From assembly GCA_963701445.1 (NCBI GenBank), contig CAVPAM010000002.1:202068-266067 (forward strand): 64,000 nt of DNA, given 5' to 3'. Origin of the DNA: CAKZLS01 sp963701445 (GTDB taxonomy: Bacteria; Pseudomonadota; Alphaproteobacteria; Rhodospirillales; Defluviicoccaceae). Both the position numbers and the translations under genes were made by a program. The notes beneath the pieces are model-generated. The model saw only the letters and a program-made list of their open reading frames with translations. It was not told the origin of the DNA and searched no databases. How positions within the stretch are numbered: the first letter of the stretch is position 1; each line of letters starts with the position of its first letter. Below, one piece after another: positions 8,195 to 18,166 of this stretch.

Positions 8195-9304
8195 TTAATC
8201 TACGTAGTCGTACTTGCCGTCTTTCCAAACATAGAAGACATAGCCGGGCGCGGTGACATCGCCTTTTTCGTCGAAGCCGATTTCACCCAGCACCGTCTCG
8301 AACTTATTCGCCCGAAGTGCCTTCGCAACGTCCGCGGTCTCGGTCGTGCCAGCTTTTTCCACCGCCTGAGCCCACGCCTGAATCGCGCCGTAGGTGTAAA
8401 GATTGTACCCCTCCGGCTCGATACCCTTGGCGCGGAAGCGCTCGACCACGGGAGCGGCGACCGGGTTCTTGCGCGGGTCGGGGCTGAAGGTCATCAACGT
8501 GCCCTCGCCCGTATCACCGGTGATCTTCCAGTACTCATCGGTCACCAGGGCATCGCCGGACACCAGTTGCGGCTTGTAGCCCTGCTCGTGAGCCTGACGG
8601 ATCATGAGACCGGCTTCCGTGTGATAACCGCCCACATAAATGACGTCGATACCCTCGGCCTTCAGTTTGCTGATCAGCGCGGTATAGTCTTTTTCGCCAG
8701 CGGTGTAGGCCTCGTAAAGCGTCTCCGTGATGCCCAGGCTATTCAGCTGCTTCTTGGTCTCATCGGCCAACCCCTTGCCGTAGGCGGTCTTGTCGTGGAG
8801 GATCGCAATCTTCTTGCCCTTGAAATTATCGGCAAGGTAGTTGCCGGCAACGATGCCCTGCTGGTCGTCGCGGCCACAGGTACGGAAAACGTTGTCGCCG
8901 CCTTCCTCGGTAAGCTTGGGGTTGGTCGAGGCCGGAGAAATCTGCAGGATGTTCTCTTCCTCATAAACCTTGGAAGCGGGAATCGAGGATCCCGAGCAGA
9001 AATGCCCGGCCATGAACACGACACCGTCGCTGGCCGCCTTGTTGGCCACCGCCACGGCCTGCTTGGGGTCGCAGGCATCGTCTTCGATGACAAGCTCAAG
9101 TTGCTTGCCGAGCACGCCGCCCGCCGCGTTGATATCGATGACGGCCATTTCCGCGCCATTCTTCATCTGTTCGCCGAAGGTGGCGTATTGCCCGGTCATC
9201 GGGCCAGCGGTTCCGATCTTGATGGTGTCCGCCGCCTGGGCGGACCCGACGCCCACCGCTGTCAAGGCGACGGCAGCCGCGAGCGCTGTTTTCAAATGTT
9301 TCAT
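8195..9304 (-). CDS. livJ: Branched-chain amino acid ABC transporter, substrate-binding protein
   Basis: A 369-residue periplasmic binding protein of the LivJ/Leu-Ile-Val class. A Sec signal peptide (MKHLKTALAAAVALTAVGVGSAQA, cut after AQA near residue 24) precedes the mature N-terminus ADTIKIGTAGPMTGQYATFG. The LivJ motifs GHFCSGSSIPAS, ISPASTNPKLT and FRTCGRDDQQG around residues 100-150 line the amino acid site. It delivers leucine, isoleucine, valine or related amino acids to LivHM. It is last in the liv cluster, after a 170-bp gap from the upstream gene, which suggests an additional promoter or processing for high binding-protein levels. A strong terminator follows. Confidence 0.93.
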   Translation of the reverse strand: MKHLKTALAAAVALTAVGVGSAQAADTIKIGTAGPMTGQYATFGEQMKNGAEMAVIDINAAGGVLGKQLELVIEDDACDPKQAVAVANKAASDGVVFMAGHFCSGSSIPASKVYEEENILQISPASTNPKLTEEGGDNVFRTCGRDDQQGIVAGNYLADNFKGKKIAILHDKTAYGKGLADETKKQLNSLGITETLYEAYTAGEKDYTALISKLKAEGIDVIYVGGYHTEAGLMIRQAHEQGYKPQLVSGDALVTDEYWKITGDTGEGTLMTFSPDPRKNPVAAPVVERFRAKGIEPEGYNLYTYGAIQAWAQAVEKAGTTETADVAKALRANKFETVLGEIGFDEKGDVTAPGYVFYVWKDGKYDYVD

Positions 9305-9474
9305 CGTGGGTTCTCCTTCCCGTTTAACAAATCGACCTTGAGCCAGTGATCATTTAAGGCTGATATATGCTCGAGATCCGCAAAAGCAGCCCTATTGCTT
9401 TGGTTGCCAAGAGTTTAAGCAGATAAACGCGATATACGTTATATCTTTTTCAGCTTCCGACCCTACCAAAAGTC

Positions 9475-9816
9475 CTAGTGCCGGGTTTTCCACCCAAACA
9501 GGCCAGATCGTTCATAGAGCCATGGATACTGGTTCACCATTTTGCGCGCGCGCGTCAGACAAAACGCGAACCAGGCGATGGCAATCAGGACGACGACATC
9601 GATAACGTATCCGCTCAACGACAGGAGCTCTCCGTCGAAAAGCGAAAAAATGAGAAAGCGGGAAGCCAACCCAAGGAGCGCGGAATAGACGAATAGCTGC
9701 CACACGGGACGCCAAGTGTTGGCCATGGCCTGGCCGGTCATGTACGCGGCAAATCCAATGATAATGCAGGTCACGCCGACAAAAACCTGCGGGGATGTTC
9801 CAAGCAAACTGTCCAT
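9475..9816 (-). CDS. Small membrane protein of liv operon (DUF6867-like)
   Basis: This 113-residue protein has about three hydrophobic spans: residues 9-30 (VFVGVTCIIIGFAAYMTG), 38-58 (WQLFVYSALLGLASRFLIF) and 68-86 (YVIDVVVLIAIAWFAFCL). It ends with a conserved-looking YPWLYERSGLFGWK tail. I recognise it as the DUF6867-type protein that sits between livF and livJ in alphaproteobacterial liv operons; the family name is from memory. It starts 6 bp after livF. Its function is unknown; position and topology suggest an accessory of the transporter. It is not one of the five canonical subunits. Confidence 0.75.
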   Translation of the reverse strand: MDSLLGTSPQVFVGVTCIIIGFAAYMTGQAMANTWRPVWQLFVYSALLGLASRFLIFSLFDGELLSLSGYVIDVVVLIAIAWFAFCLTRARKMVNQYPWLYERSGLFGWKTRH

Positions 9817-9821
9817 CGAAG

Positions 9822-10541
<720 letters not shown>

Positions 10542-10545
10542 GCGG

Positions 10546-11423
10546 CTACACCTTGTCCGACGCCAAATCTTCGGCCACTTCGGGCGGCAACTCTTCGTCC
10601 TCCTCCTCCCCCAGATAGGCGCGAATGACGGCGGGATCATTGCGCACCTGCTCCGGCGAGCCATCGGAAATCTTGCGTCCGTAGTCAAGAACAACGATGT
10701 GGTCGGAAATTTCCATGACCACGCTCATGTCGTGTTCAATCAGCAATAGTCCGATCTTGTGTTCATCGCGGATATACGTGAGCAGTTTGTTAAGGTCGCT
10801 CGATTCCTTCGGATTGAGGCCGGCGGCCGGCTCGTCCAGACACAGGAGGACAGGTTCGGTGCACATGGAGCGCGCGATCTCCAGACGCCGCTGATCCCCG
10901 TAAGGAAGGTTTCCGGCATCCCAGTCCGCCCGATCCGTCAAACCCACGCGATCCATCCAGTATCGAGCCAAGTCCACGGCCTTGGCTTCCGCGTTGCGGT
11001 AGCGAGGCAGACCAAACAAACCCGCGAATGTGAATGCCGAGGCGTGCATCAACTTATTGTGCTGAGCGACGATCAGATTTTCGAGAACGGACATCTGGGC
11101 GAACAGGCGAATATTCTGAAAAGTCCGGGCGACACCGGCCTTCTGAGGAATCTGGTAGCCCTCCATCCGTTCCAGCAGAAACGGCCCCTTTCGGGATGGT
11201 TAAGGGATAGTCGCCCCACCGTCGGCGTGTAGAAACCCGTCAAACAGTTGAAAACGGTCGTCTTTCCAGCCCCATTCGGGCCGATGATGGCCGTGATCTT
11301 CCTGTCGGCGGCGTCGAAGGAAACATCGTCGATCGCGACAAGCCCTCCGAACCGCATGGTCAAGTGCTCAACGGCGAGAAGCGGCGCGTTCGGGTCGCCG
11401 GCGTTCCTGGGTGACGCGCTCAT
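10546..11423 (-). CDS. livG: Branched-chain amino acid ABC transporter ATPase LivG (frameshifted)
   Basis: The first ATPase of the Liv importer. The N-terminal part from the ATG at 11423 has Walker A GPNGAGKTTVFNCLTGFY. The rest, from LLERMEGYQIPQKAGVARTFQNI in overview to the signature and Walker B (VLLCLDEPAAGLNP), is in another frame. One missing base near 11189-11191 (an A in the GAAAAGGGG run expected on the coding strand) repairs it to 292 residues, joining LSLNHPE to KGPFLLER. Its first bases overlap the livM stop. The downstream piece has no plausible independent start, so an indel error is the simplest reading. Confidence 0.88.
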
Positions 11424-12998
11424 CCAGAAGCCTCCACGGCCGGCGATTTAGCCTCGGAGTTCCCGTCGCGCTTATCAGAAAGCCGGATCGTAGGTTCCCT
11501 GTGCGCCAGAAGGCCCGCCGGACGCCAGATCATGATCAGTACCATCGCGGCGCCGAAGGCCAGCATGCGGTATTGCTGCAACTCGCGGAAGAACTCCGGC
11601 AGGCCGATAAGAATGATGGCCGCGAGAACGACGCCGATCTGGCTTCCGAAGCCCCCCAGTACGACCACCGCCAGAATGACCGCCAACTCGACGAAGGTGA
11701 AGCTTTCAGGGCTGATAAACCCTTGCCGCGTGGCGAAAAACGAGCCGGCGAAGCCGCCGAACATGGCACCGATGGAGAACGCCGTGAGCTTCGTATTGCG
11801 CGGGTTCATGCCCAACGACCGGCAAGCGATCTCGTCTTCGCGCAATGCTTCCCAAGCACGACCGATAGGAAGCTTGCGGATCCTCAGCGTGAACAGGTTG
11901 GTGATCAGAGCCAGCGCCAGAATGACGTAATACATGAAAACGATACGGTCGATGGGCGAATAGCTGAGATTGAAGAAACGTGTAAAAAGTCTCTCCACCG
12001 TCATCCGCCGATCGGCTGAATTCCAGTCCAAAGAAAGTCGGACGTGGAATTCCCGAGATGCCGTCCGGACCGTTGGTGAATTCGTACCAATTCAACAGAA
12101 TGACGCGGATCATCTCACCAAATCCCAGGGTCACGATGGCGAGATAGTCTCCCCTGAGCCGCAATACCGGGAAACCCAGAATAATGCCGGCTGTCGCCGC
12201 CATGAGTCCGGCAAACGGCAGACACACCCAGAACCCAAGGTCGTAATGGGTGGCGAGCAGAGCATAGCTATAGGCACCAACAGCGTAGAATGCCACATAT
12301 CCCAGATCCAGCAATCCGGCGAGGCCGACAACGATATTCAGGCCCCAGCCGAGCATGACGTATGTCACGACGAGAATGGCGATATCCAACACCCGGCGAT
12401 CGACCGTCGGCACAAATGGCACGTCCGATGCGAACACCAACAGCGGAAACGCGACCGCGACGCCCAGCAGAACAGGCCCAAGAAATCGTGATGTCCGCTG
12501 CACGCGGGCGGCAAACTGGTCCATGGCCTTTTCCCGATCGACCACGGTCCTCGCGGACGCGCCCGTATGGCGCAACGCCCAGACGGCGCGAAGGCTGAAC
12601 ACCACCCCCATGATCGCGACGATCCAGTTGACGACGACATCGCCGAACGGGAGATATTCCTTCAAGGCGTCCGCGGTCTCGGCGTCGAAAAAGTTCAGTG
12701 ACAGCAAGGCGCCAAGCATCAATACCGTGAACGGCAGCGCCGTCACCAAGACCGGAAACGGCCTCCCCTCTCGCAGCAGAATGATGGCAAGGCGGCCGAA
12801 AAACCCGAGAACCGTGACCGCAGCAACCGCGAGAAAGCGAGTTTCTATTTCGAGACCGCCCGGAACGTCGCGCGTCCGAAAAGCGACCATGCCTACGGCG
12901 AGCGCGAACATGACCAAGGCGGTCAATCCGCACTCCTTTATCACGGCGGCGGCATTCAATGGTCTGGCTGTGGTCTGCGTCACGGTTCCACTTGTCAT
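11420..12998 (-). CDS. livM: Branched-chain amino acid ABC transporter permease LivM (frameshifted)
   Basis: LivM is one of two Liv permeases. Corrected length is 525 residues, with an N-terminal extension of several membrane helices (residues 20-215) before the conserved permease core (LGWGLNIVVGLAGLLDLGYVAF, GFPVLRLRGDYLAIVTLGFGEM). The frame is lost after GGETFYTF. A surplus base in the AAA at 11976-11978 separates it from FFNLSYSPIDRIVFMYY, which includes the EAA loop (GRAWEALREDEIACRSLG). The repaired frame runs to 11420 and overlaps livG by 4 bp. An ATG at 12998 lies 14 bp after the livH stop. Confidence 0.88.
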
Positions 12999-13011
12999 TA
13001 CCGGTCCCGCC

Positions 13012-13926
13012 TCAAACCTTTTCGATGTCGGGCTTCCCGAGCAGCCCGGTTGGCCGGAATATGAGCACGAGGACGAGAATCGCGAACGCCGCCACGTCCT
13101 TGTACTCCACGGTAAAGTAACCTGACCAGAACGCCTCGATAAGACCGATCAACAGCCCACCCAGCATGGCGCCGGGCAGAGATCCGATACCTCCGAGGAC
13201 AGCCGCGGTAAACGCCTTGATGCCGGCGAGAAACCCGATAAAGAAGTCGATGACGCCGTAGCTCAAGAGGAACATCATCCCCGCGACCGAAGCCAGGGCG
13301 GCTCCCATGACGAAGGTCAGCGAAATCGTTTTGTCCACATTGATGCCGATCAAAGCCGCCATCCCGCGATCTTGCTCGCAGGCCCGCTGGGCACGCCCGA
13401 GAGCGGTGCGGGTAATGATCAGCGTGAACACCACCATCAGCACAAAAGTCAGAACCCAGATGAAAAGGCGGAGGTAGCTCAGCGAAACCACGTAGTCGCC
13501 ACTCTGCATGATTTCGAAGCCGCCGGAGATCAGCGGCTGCATTGGCTTCACCCGCGCTCCCTGCAAAATCTGAACATAATTCTGCAGGAAAATGGACATG
13601 CCGATAGCGGTGATCAGCGCCGCGAGGCGAGGCGATCCGCGAAGGGGTCGATAGGCAACCCGCTCCAAGGTCCACCCGTACATGGATGTCAACAACATGG
13701 CGACGATGATGGTGATCAATAACGCGAGCGGGACCCACGTAACGCCTAACAGCCCGAGCACCATCAAGGAAATCAGACAGATAAACGAACCGATCATGAA
13801 AATCTCGCCGTGGGCGAAATTAATCATGCCGATGATGCCGTACACCATGGTGTAGCCGATGGCTATCAGGCCGTAGATTGCTCCAAGGGTCAGGCCGTTA
13901 ATAAGCTGCTCTACGAAATATGCCAT
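13012..13926 (-). CDS. livH: Branched-chain amino acid ABC transporter permease LivH
   Basis: LivH is the shorter Liv permease (304 residues), with about eight membrane helices. The N-terminus FVEQLINGLTLGAIYGLIAIG and the motif GMINFAHGEIFMIG are diagnostic; the EAA-type loop is GRAQRACEQDRGMAALIGINVDKTI in overview (residues 178-202). It is first of the livHMGF-DUF-livJ cluster, and livM begins 14 bp downstream. No promoter could be singled out in the 335 bp upstream. Confidence 0.94.
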   Translation of the reverse strand: MAYFVEQLINGLTLGAIYGLIAIGYTMVYGIIGMINFAHGEIFMIGSFICLISLMVLGLLGVTWVPLALLITIIVAMLLTSMYGWTLERVAYRPLRGSPRLAALITAIGMSIFLQNYVQILQGARVKPMQPLISGGFEIMQSGDYVVSLSYLRLFIWVLTFVLMVVFTLIITRTALGRAQRACEQDRGMAALIGINVDKTISLTFVMGAALASVAGMMFLLSYGVIDFFIGFLAGIKAFTAAVLGGIGSLPGAMLGGLLIGLIEAFWSGYFTVEYKDVAAFAILVLVLIFRPTGLLGKPDIEKV

Positions 13927-14261
13927 TCACGACCTCTCACCGTCGGCACTGTTCACGCAACGCATCACCCAGTGGCTGCTCGGATCCCGAAGATTGGAGT
14001 CGCTATCCGGCAGGCAATACTCTCTGACCGTCCATTGAGGTATAGAGACTTCTCTGACGGCGAGAACCGTCATTGTCGTTTGATTGATACGATCCCTGTT
14101 AAGCCAAGTCCAGCCTTACGAGACTGGAAGATGGATGAGGGGTTCTTACAAACAATTCGCCATGCCCCTTTAAACACCTTCGCCAAGGTGTCGTCACCGG
14201 TCGGCCCGATGTCAAGAAAAAAGCAGCATGTATAATGTCACAGTAGAAAATTTTCGGAAGT
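13927..14261. other. Intergenic region upstream of livH
   Basis: This 335-bp region between the small gene at 14262 and livH holds a weak terminator-like hairpin (listed separately) and presumably the liv promoter. No coding sequence is supported. The part from 14090 to 14260 is AT-richer than the flanks. Confidence 0.5.
14168..14191 (-). terminator. Weak terminator-like hairpin between the icmF unit and livH
   Basis: ACACCTT (14174-14180) and AAGGTGT (14185-14191) form a 7-bp stem with a 4-base loop. On the minus strand it is followed by TTAAA rather than a clean T run. It could partly separate the icmF transcript from the liv operon. Confidence 0.35.
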
Positions 14262-14543
14262 TTAACCACCTGAGTTGCGAGCGTTTTGCTTTTTCGTCAT
14301 TACGTACTCAAGCTTCCTCGCCGCCAATCGTTTAAGTACCTGTTCGCTGTAGCCTGGTGCCCCCACCATTGTCACCTCGGTGTTGGTGACAGGATCGATG
14401 GCCACGACGCGGATGGTCTTACCCGATACGTAAAACTCGAAAAGAACCTCGCGAAGGGATGCGGATTCTTTCCCAAATCTACGTCCGTCGGTCACCAAAT
14501 TTTTTCCACCACGACACGGCACCTCCACCGTCAAAAAATACAT
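14262..14543 (-). CDS. Small conserved protein downstream of icmF (DUF6898-like?)
   Basis: A 93-residue product whose core reads REVLFEFYVSGKTIRVVAID, then TNTEVTMVGAP, with a basic C-terminus RKLEYVMTKKQN. I take it to be one of the short alphaproteobacterial proteins described only as a DUF (DUF6898-like from memory, not certain). There is no signal peptide or membrane span. The conserved core begins near residue 31, so an internal start (GTG at 14495) is possible. It lies 60 bp after icmF on the same strand, likely in the same transcript. Function unknown. Confidence 0.55.
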   Translation of the reverse strand: MYFLTVEVPCRGGKNLVTDGRRFGKESASLREVLFEFYVSGKTIRVVAIDPVTNTEVTMVGAPGYSEQVLKRLAARKLEYVMTKKQNARNSGG

Positions 14544-14603
14544 GCACCCCGGGGGCGTCGTGTCTTTAAATCGAGCCGGCCCCGAAACTCTGCTCCCAAG
14601 CGC

Positions 14604-17600
14604 CTACATGCTCCGGCGGTATTGACCTCCGACCTCGAACAGAGCGTTGGTGATTTGGCCAAGCGACAGCACTCGAACCGCATCCATCAGGACTTCGAAT
14701 ATATTGCCCCCGGTTATGGCCGCGTCCTGCAAACGCTTGATCATGGCGGGCGCCAAGTCGGTACTCCGCTCATGGAGTTCCCTCACCCGACGGATCTGCG
14801 CGCGACGTTCCTCGTCGGTCGATCGAACGAGGTTAGGCGTTGGCAGCGACTCTCCATCCGGATTGACGAACGTATTCACACCGACAATCGGATACGTACC
14901 GTCATGCTTCTTCCGCTCGTAATGGAGCGATTCCTCTTGAATCTTGCCGCGTTGATAGCCGGTCTCCATCGCGCCGAGAACACCGCCCCGATCGCTCAGG
15001 CGTTCGAATTCCTGGAGAACCGCTTCCTCCACGAGATCGGTCAACTCCTCGAATATGAAGGAGCCCTGATTAGGATTCTCGTTCCGTGCCAGTCCCCACT
15101 CGCGATTGATGATGAGTTGGATGGCGAGTGCGCGGCGAACACTCTCCTCGGTCGGAGTGGTGATGGCCTCGTCATAGGCATTCGTATGCAGGCTGTTGGT
15201 GTTGTCGTAAACAGCCAACAACGCTTGTAGCGTGGTGCGAATATCGTTGAAACTGTACTCCTGTGCATGAAGAGACCGCCCAGAGGTCTGCGTATGGTAC
15301 TTCAGCTTCTGGGACCTTTCGTTCGCTCCGTATTTGAACCTCATCGCGGTGGCCCAGATTCGCCGGGCCACGCGCCCCATCACGGTGTACTCGGGTTCCA
15401 TTCCGGCGGAAAAAAAGAACGACAGGTTCGGCCCGAAATCGTCGATGTGCATGCCTCGCGCCAGATAGGCCTCGACGTATGTGAGACCGTTTGCGAGGGT
15501 AAACGCCAGTTGAGAAATCGGGTTCGCGCCAGCTTCGGCGATATGGTAGCCGGAGATCGACACCGAGTAGAAGTTCCGAACCCGGTTATGAACAAAGTAC
15601 TCTTGAATGTCCGCCATCATCCGGAGAGCGAACTCCGTCGAAAAGATGCAGGTGTTCTGCCCCTGATCCTCCTTCAGGATATCCGCCTGAACGGTTCCCC
15701 TGACGTTTTCCAAAACCCACTCGCGCACTTTCTCGGCTTCTTCGTCGGTGGGTTTGCGACCGTTCTCCGCCTCGAATTTCGCAACCTGTTGATCGATGGC
15801 GGTATTGAAGAACATTGCCAGGATCGCCGGCGCCGGGCCGTTGATCGTCATCGAAACCGAAGTGGTCGGATTGCAGAGGTCAAAACCGTCGTACAAGGTT
15901 TTGACATCATCCAATGACGCAACGGATACCCCCGAGTTTCCAACCTTGCCATAGATGTCAGGCCTCTCGTCCGGGTCGTAACCATACAGCGTGACCGAGT
16001 CGAACGCGGTCGACAGGCGCTTGGCGTCGGCATGCTTGGAGAGAAACTTGAACCGGGCATTGGTGCGAAAGGGATCGCCCTCGCCGGCGAACATCCTGGT
16101 GGGATCCTCGCCCTCCCGCTTGAAAGCAAAGACGCCGGCGGTGTACGGAAAAATGCCCGGCAGGTTTTCCTTCAGAAGCCATTTGAGCAATTCGCCATCG
16201 TCCTCGTATTTCGGCAGCACGACTTTCGGTATGCGGCTTCCCGACAACGATGTGTGGACAAGGCTGGTTCTCAGCTCCCGGCCGCGCATGCGAACCACAT
16301 ATTCATCACCGGAATAGGCCTGTCGAACCGTGGGCCACATATCGAGTAACTTCCGACAACTTGGATGCATTTGCTCGTCGCGCATGTCCAACAGACGCTG
16401 CACGCCGCCGGTCTCGTCCCCGGAGACCTCGAGCATTCGTTTCGTTTCACGCAGCGACTGACGTTCACGGGCAATGGCAACCTGTTCGGCAACGGTTTTA
16501 TGATAATTCCGCACTGTTTCCGCGACTTCGGCGAGGTAACGTCGACGATGTGGAGGTACGATGCTCGCGCCCGTCTCCGAAGTCTTGCGCGCGACAGGCT
16601 TTGAATCGGATTTCCAATGGCCGAGACCCTTCTCGTTGAACTGGCGGATCATCTCCTGGTAGACCGCCGTCACGCCATCGTCGTTGAAACGCGAGGCGAT
16701 GGTACCGAAAACGGGCATTTCGGACGCGGGCACCGAAAAAGCCTCCCGATTGCGTTGGATCTGCTTGGCCACGTCACGCAGCGCGTCATCGGCTCCCTGA
16801 CGGTCGAATTTGTTGATCACAACGATATCGGCGAAGTCCAGCATATCGATTTTTTCCAGCTGACTGGGCGCGCCGAACTCTGGGCTCATGACGTACATGG
16901 AAAGGTCGACGTGCGGAACGATACCAGCATCGCCCTGGCCGATGCCCGGAGTCTCGACGATCACCAGATCGAAACCGCAGGCCTTCACCGCCGCGATCAT
17001 GTCCGGCAGCATCTTCGGAACTTCCTGCCCGCTCGCGCGGCTGGCAATAGAGCGCATATAAACATTCGGCACCGAAATAGCATTCATTCGGATCCGATCG
17101 CCCAGTAACGCTCCGCCGGTCCGGCGACGGGTCGGATCAATTGCGATGATCGCGATTTTGGGCTCATCGCCGTGAAGCCGGAAGCGCCGCACGATTTCGT
17201 CCGTCAGCGACGACTTTCCCGCTCCCCCGGTTCCGGTCACGCCAATCACGGGAACCGTGTCTCGAAGGTCGGCCAGGGAATGGATTTTGGACAACTCCGG
17301 TTCGCCAAGGGCGCCGTTTTGCAGAGCCGTGATAATCTGAGCAAGTTGGCGCGTGTTGCCGTCCGCGAGTTCCTCCAGGTTCAACGCAGCCGCATCGAAC
17401 GGGTCGAAATCGGCGCGCTGGATCATATCGTCGATTATGCCCTGCAGGCCCAAGCTCCGGCCATCCTCCGGCGAGTAAATCCGGGCGACGCCATAAGACC
17501 GCAGGTCTTCGATCTCCTCCGGCACGATCACGCCGCCCCCACCGCCAAACACCTTAATTCCCGAGCCACCACGGTCGCGCAGGAGGTCGAGCATGTACTT

Positions 17601-17879
17601 GAAGAATTCCACATGCCCACCCTGGTATGAACTGACGGCGATTCCCTGAACATCCTCCTCCAAGGCCGCCGTCACGATTTCATCCACCGAGCGGTTGTGG
17701 CCCAGGTGAATCACCTCCGTTCCCGAGGATTGAAGAATACGGCGGATGATATTGATGGACGCATCGTGGCCGTCGAAGAGACTTGCCGCGGTCACGAACC
17801 GGACTGGATTGCGCGATTGATAGCCTCCGCGAACAGCGGACATGGAAGCATTGATGTGAACGGCGGTATCGTCGGGCAC
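14604..17879 (-). CDS. icmF: Fused isobutyryl-CoA mutase IcmF
   Basis: IcmF is an adenosylcobalamin enzyme that interconverts isobutyryl-CoA and n-butyryl-CoA, joined in one chain to its own GTPase chaperone. The 1091 residues show the family's three parts: an N-terminal B12-binding domain (residues 25-160, base-off motif DGHDASINIIRR), a MeaI-type G domain (about 205-430, P-loop GTGGAGKSSL, NKFD), and a C-terminal mutase barrel (about 540-1085, GSRIPKVVLPKYEDDGELL, SVSISGYHIAEAGANP). The GTG start at 17879 follows GAGGAG. In family terms it serves valine and short-chain acyl-CoA metabolism, which fits the liv genes downstream. A palindrome lies upstream at 18004-18021. Confidence 0.93.
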   Translation of the reverse strand: MPDDTAVHINASMSAVRGGYQSRNPVRFVTAASLFDGHDASINIIRRILQSSGTEVIHLGHNRSVDEIVTAALEEDVQGIAVSSYQGGHVEFFKYMLDLLRDRGGSGIKVFGGGGGVIVPEEIEDLRSYGVARIYSPEDGRSLGLQGIIDDMIQRADFDPFDAAALNLEELADGNTRQLAQIITALQNGALGEPELSKIHSLADLRDTVPVIGVTGTGGAGKSSLTDEIVRRFRLHGDEPKIAIIAIDPTRRRTGGALLGDRIRMNAISVPNVYMRSIASRASGQEVPKMLPDMIAAVKACGFDLVIVETPGIGQGDAGIVPHVDLSMYVMSPEFGAPSQLEKIDMLDFADIVVINKFDRQGADDALRDVAKQIQRNREAFSVPASEMPVFGTIASRFNDDGVTAVYQEMIRQFNEKGLGHWKSDSKPVARKTSETGASIVPPHRRRYLAEVAETVRNYHKTVAEQVAIARERQSLRETKRMLEVSGDETGGVQRLLDMRDEQMHPSCRKLLDMWPTVRQAYSGDEYVVRMRGRELRTSLVHTSLSGSRIPKVVLPKYEDDGELLKWLLKENLPGIFPYTAGVFAFKREGEDPTRMFAGEGDPFRTNARFKFLSKHADAKRLSTAFDSVTLYGYDPDERPDIYGKVGNSGVSVASLDDVKTLYDGFDLCNPTTSVSMTINGPAPAILAMFFNTAIDQQVAKFEAENGRKPTDEEAEKVREWVLENVRGTVQADILKEDQGQNTCIFSTEFALRMMADIQEYFVHNRVRNFYSVSISGYHIAEAGANPISQLAFTLANGLTYVEAYLARGMHIDDFGPNLSFFFSAGMEPEYTVMGRVARRIWATAMRFKYGANERSQKLKYHTQTSGRSLHAQEYSFNDIRTTLQALLAVYDNTNSLHTNAYDEAITTPTEESVRRALAIQLIINREWGLARNENPNQGSFIFEELTDLVEEAVLQEFERLSDRGGVLGAMETGYQRGKIQEESLHYERKKHDGTYPIVGVNTFVNPDGESLPTPNLVRSTDEERRAQIRRVRELHERSTDLAPAMIKRLQDAAITGGNIFEVLMDAVRVLSLGQITNALFEVGGQYRRSM

Positions 17880-18166
17880 GATAACGATCTCCTCTAATTA
17901 TTGTCTCACCAGATCCCACGGGTGCCTGGCACCTTGGCGGCACTCAGTTTTTAGCCCACGAGCTCAACGGGCACAAAATCGAAACAGGCGGCGGCAACTT
18001 TCCGTTTACGTAAACGTAAACTTTTAGGGCGCCGGCGTAAAGGTCCTCTCTTGAGGTCCTCCACCCGCTTGCAGAAACCCGTACACACCGAACCATGTGA
18101 TGTGTATCTTTCGCCTTCACTAAGCTAGAGGTCGATAACTGCTGAACGTGGGAAGGAGACCCGACG
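17880..18166. other. Divergent control region icmF/metY
   Basis: This 287-bp region carries the ribosome sites of both genes (GAGGAG for icmF, GGAAGGAG for metY) and the 18-bp palindrome listed separately. The metY side contains CCGCTTGCAG and GCTAGAGG, which recall SAM-II riboswitch pieces, but the paired stem is absent. Confidence 0.5.
18004..18021. promoter_or_regulatory. Perfect 8-2-8 palindrome, LiuR-like operator candidate
   Basis: GTTTACGT-AA-ACGTAAAC is a perfect inverted repeat with an 18-bp span, 125 bp upstream of the icmF start and 146 bp upstream of metY. Its core TTTACGT-N2-ACGTAAA resembles, from memory, the binding motif of LiuR, the MerR-family regulator of branched-chain amino acid and acyl-CoA catabolism in proteobacteria. 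No liuR gene is in the window. Assignment to icmF rather than metY is inference from function. Confidence 0.55.

Noticed and set aside
18040..18166. SAM-II riboswitch-like pieces (CCGCTTGCAG and GCTAGAGG) upstream of metY
   Set aside because: The P1 stem and the conserved upstream U-rich pseudoknot partner are not present, so the match is only two short strings.
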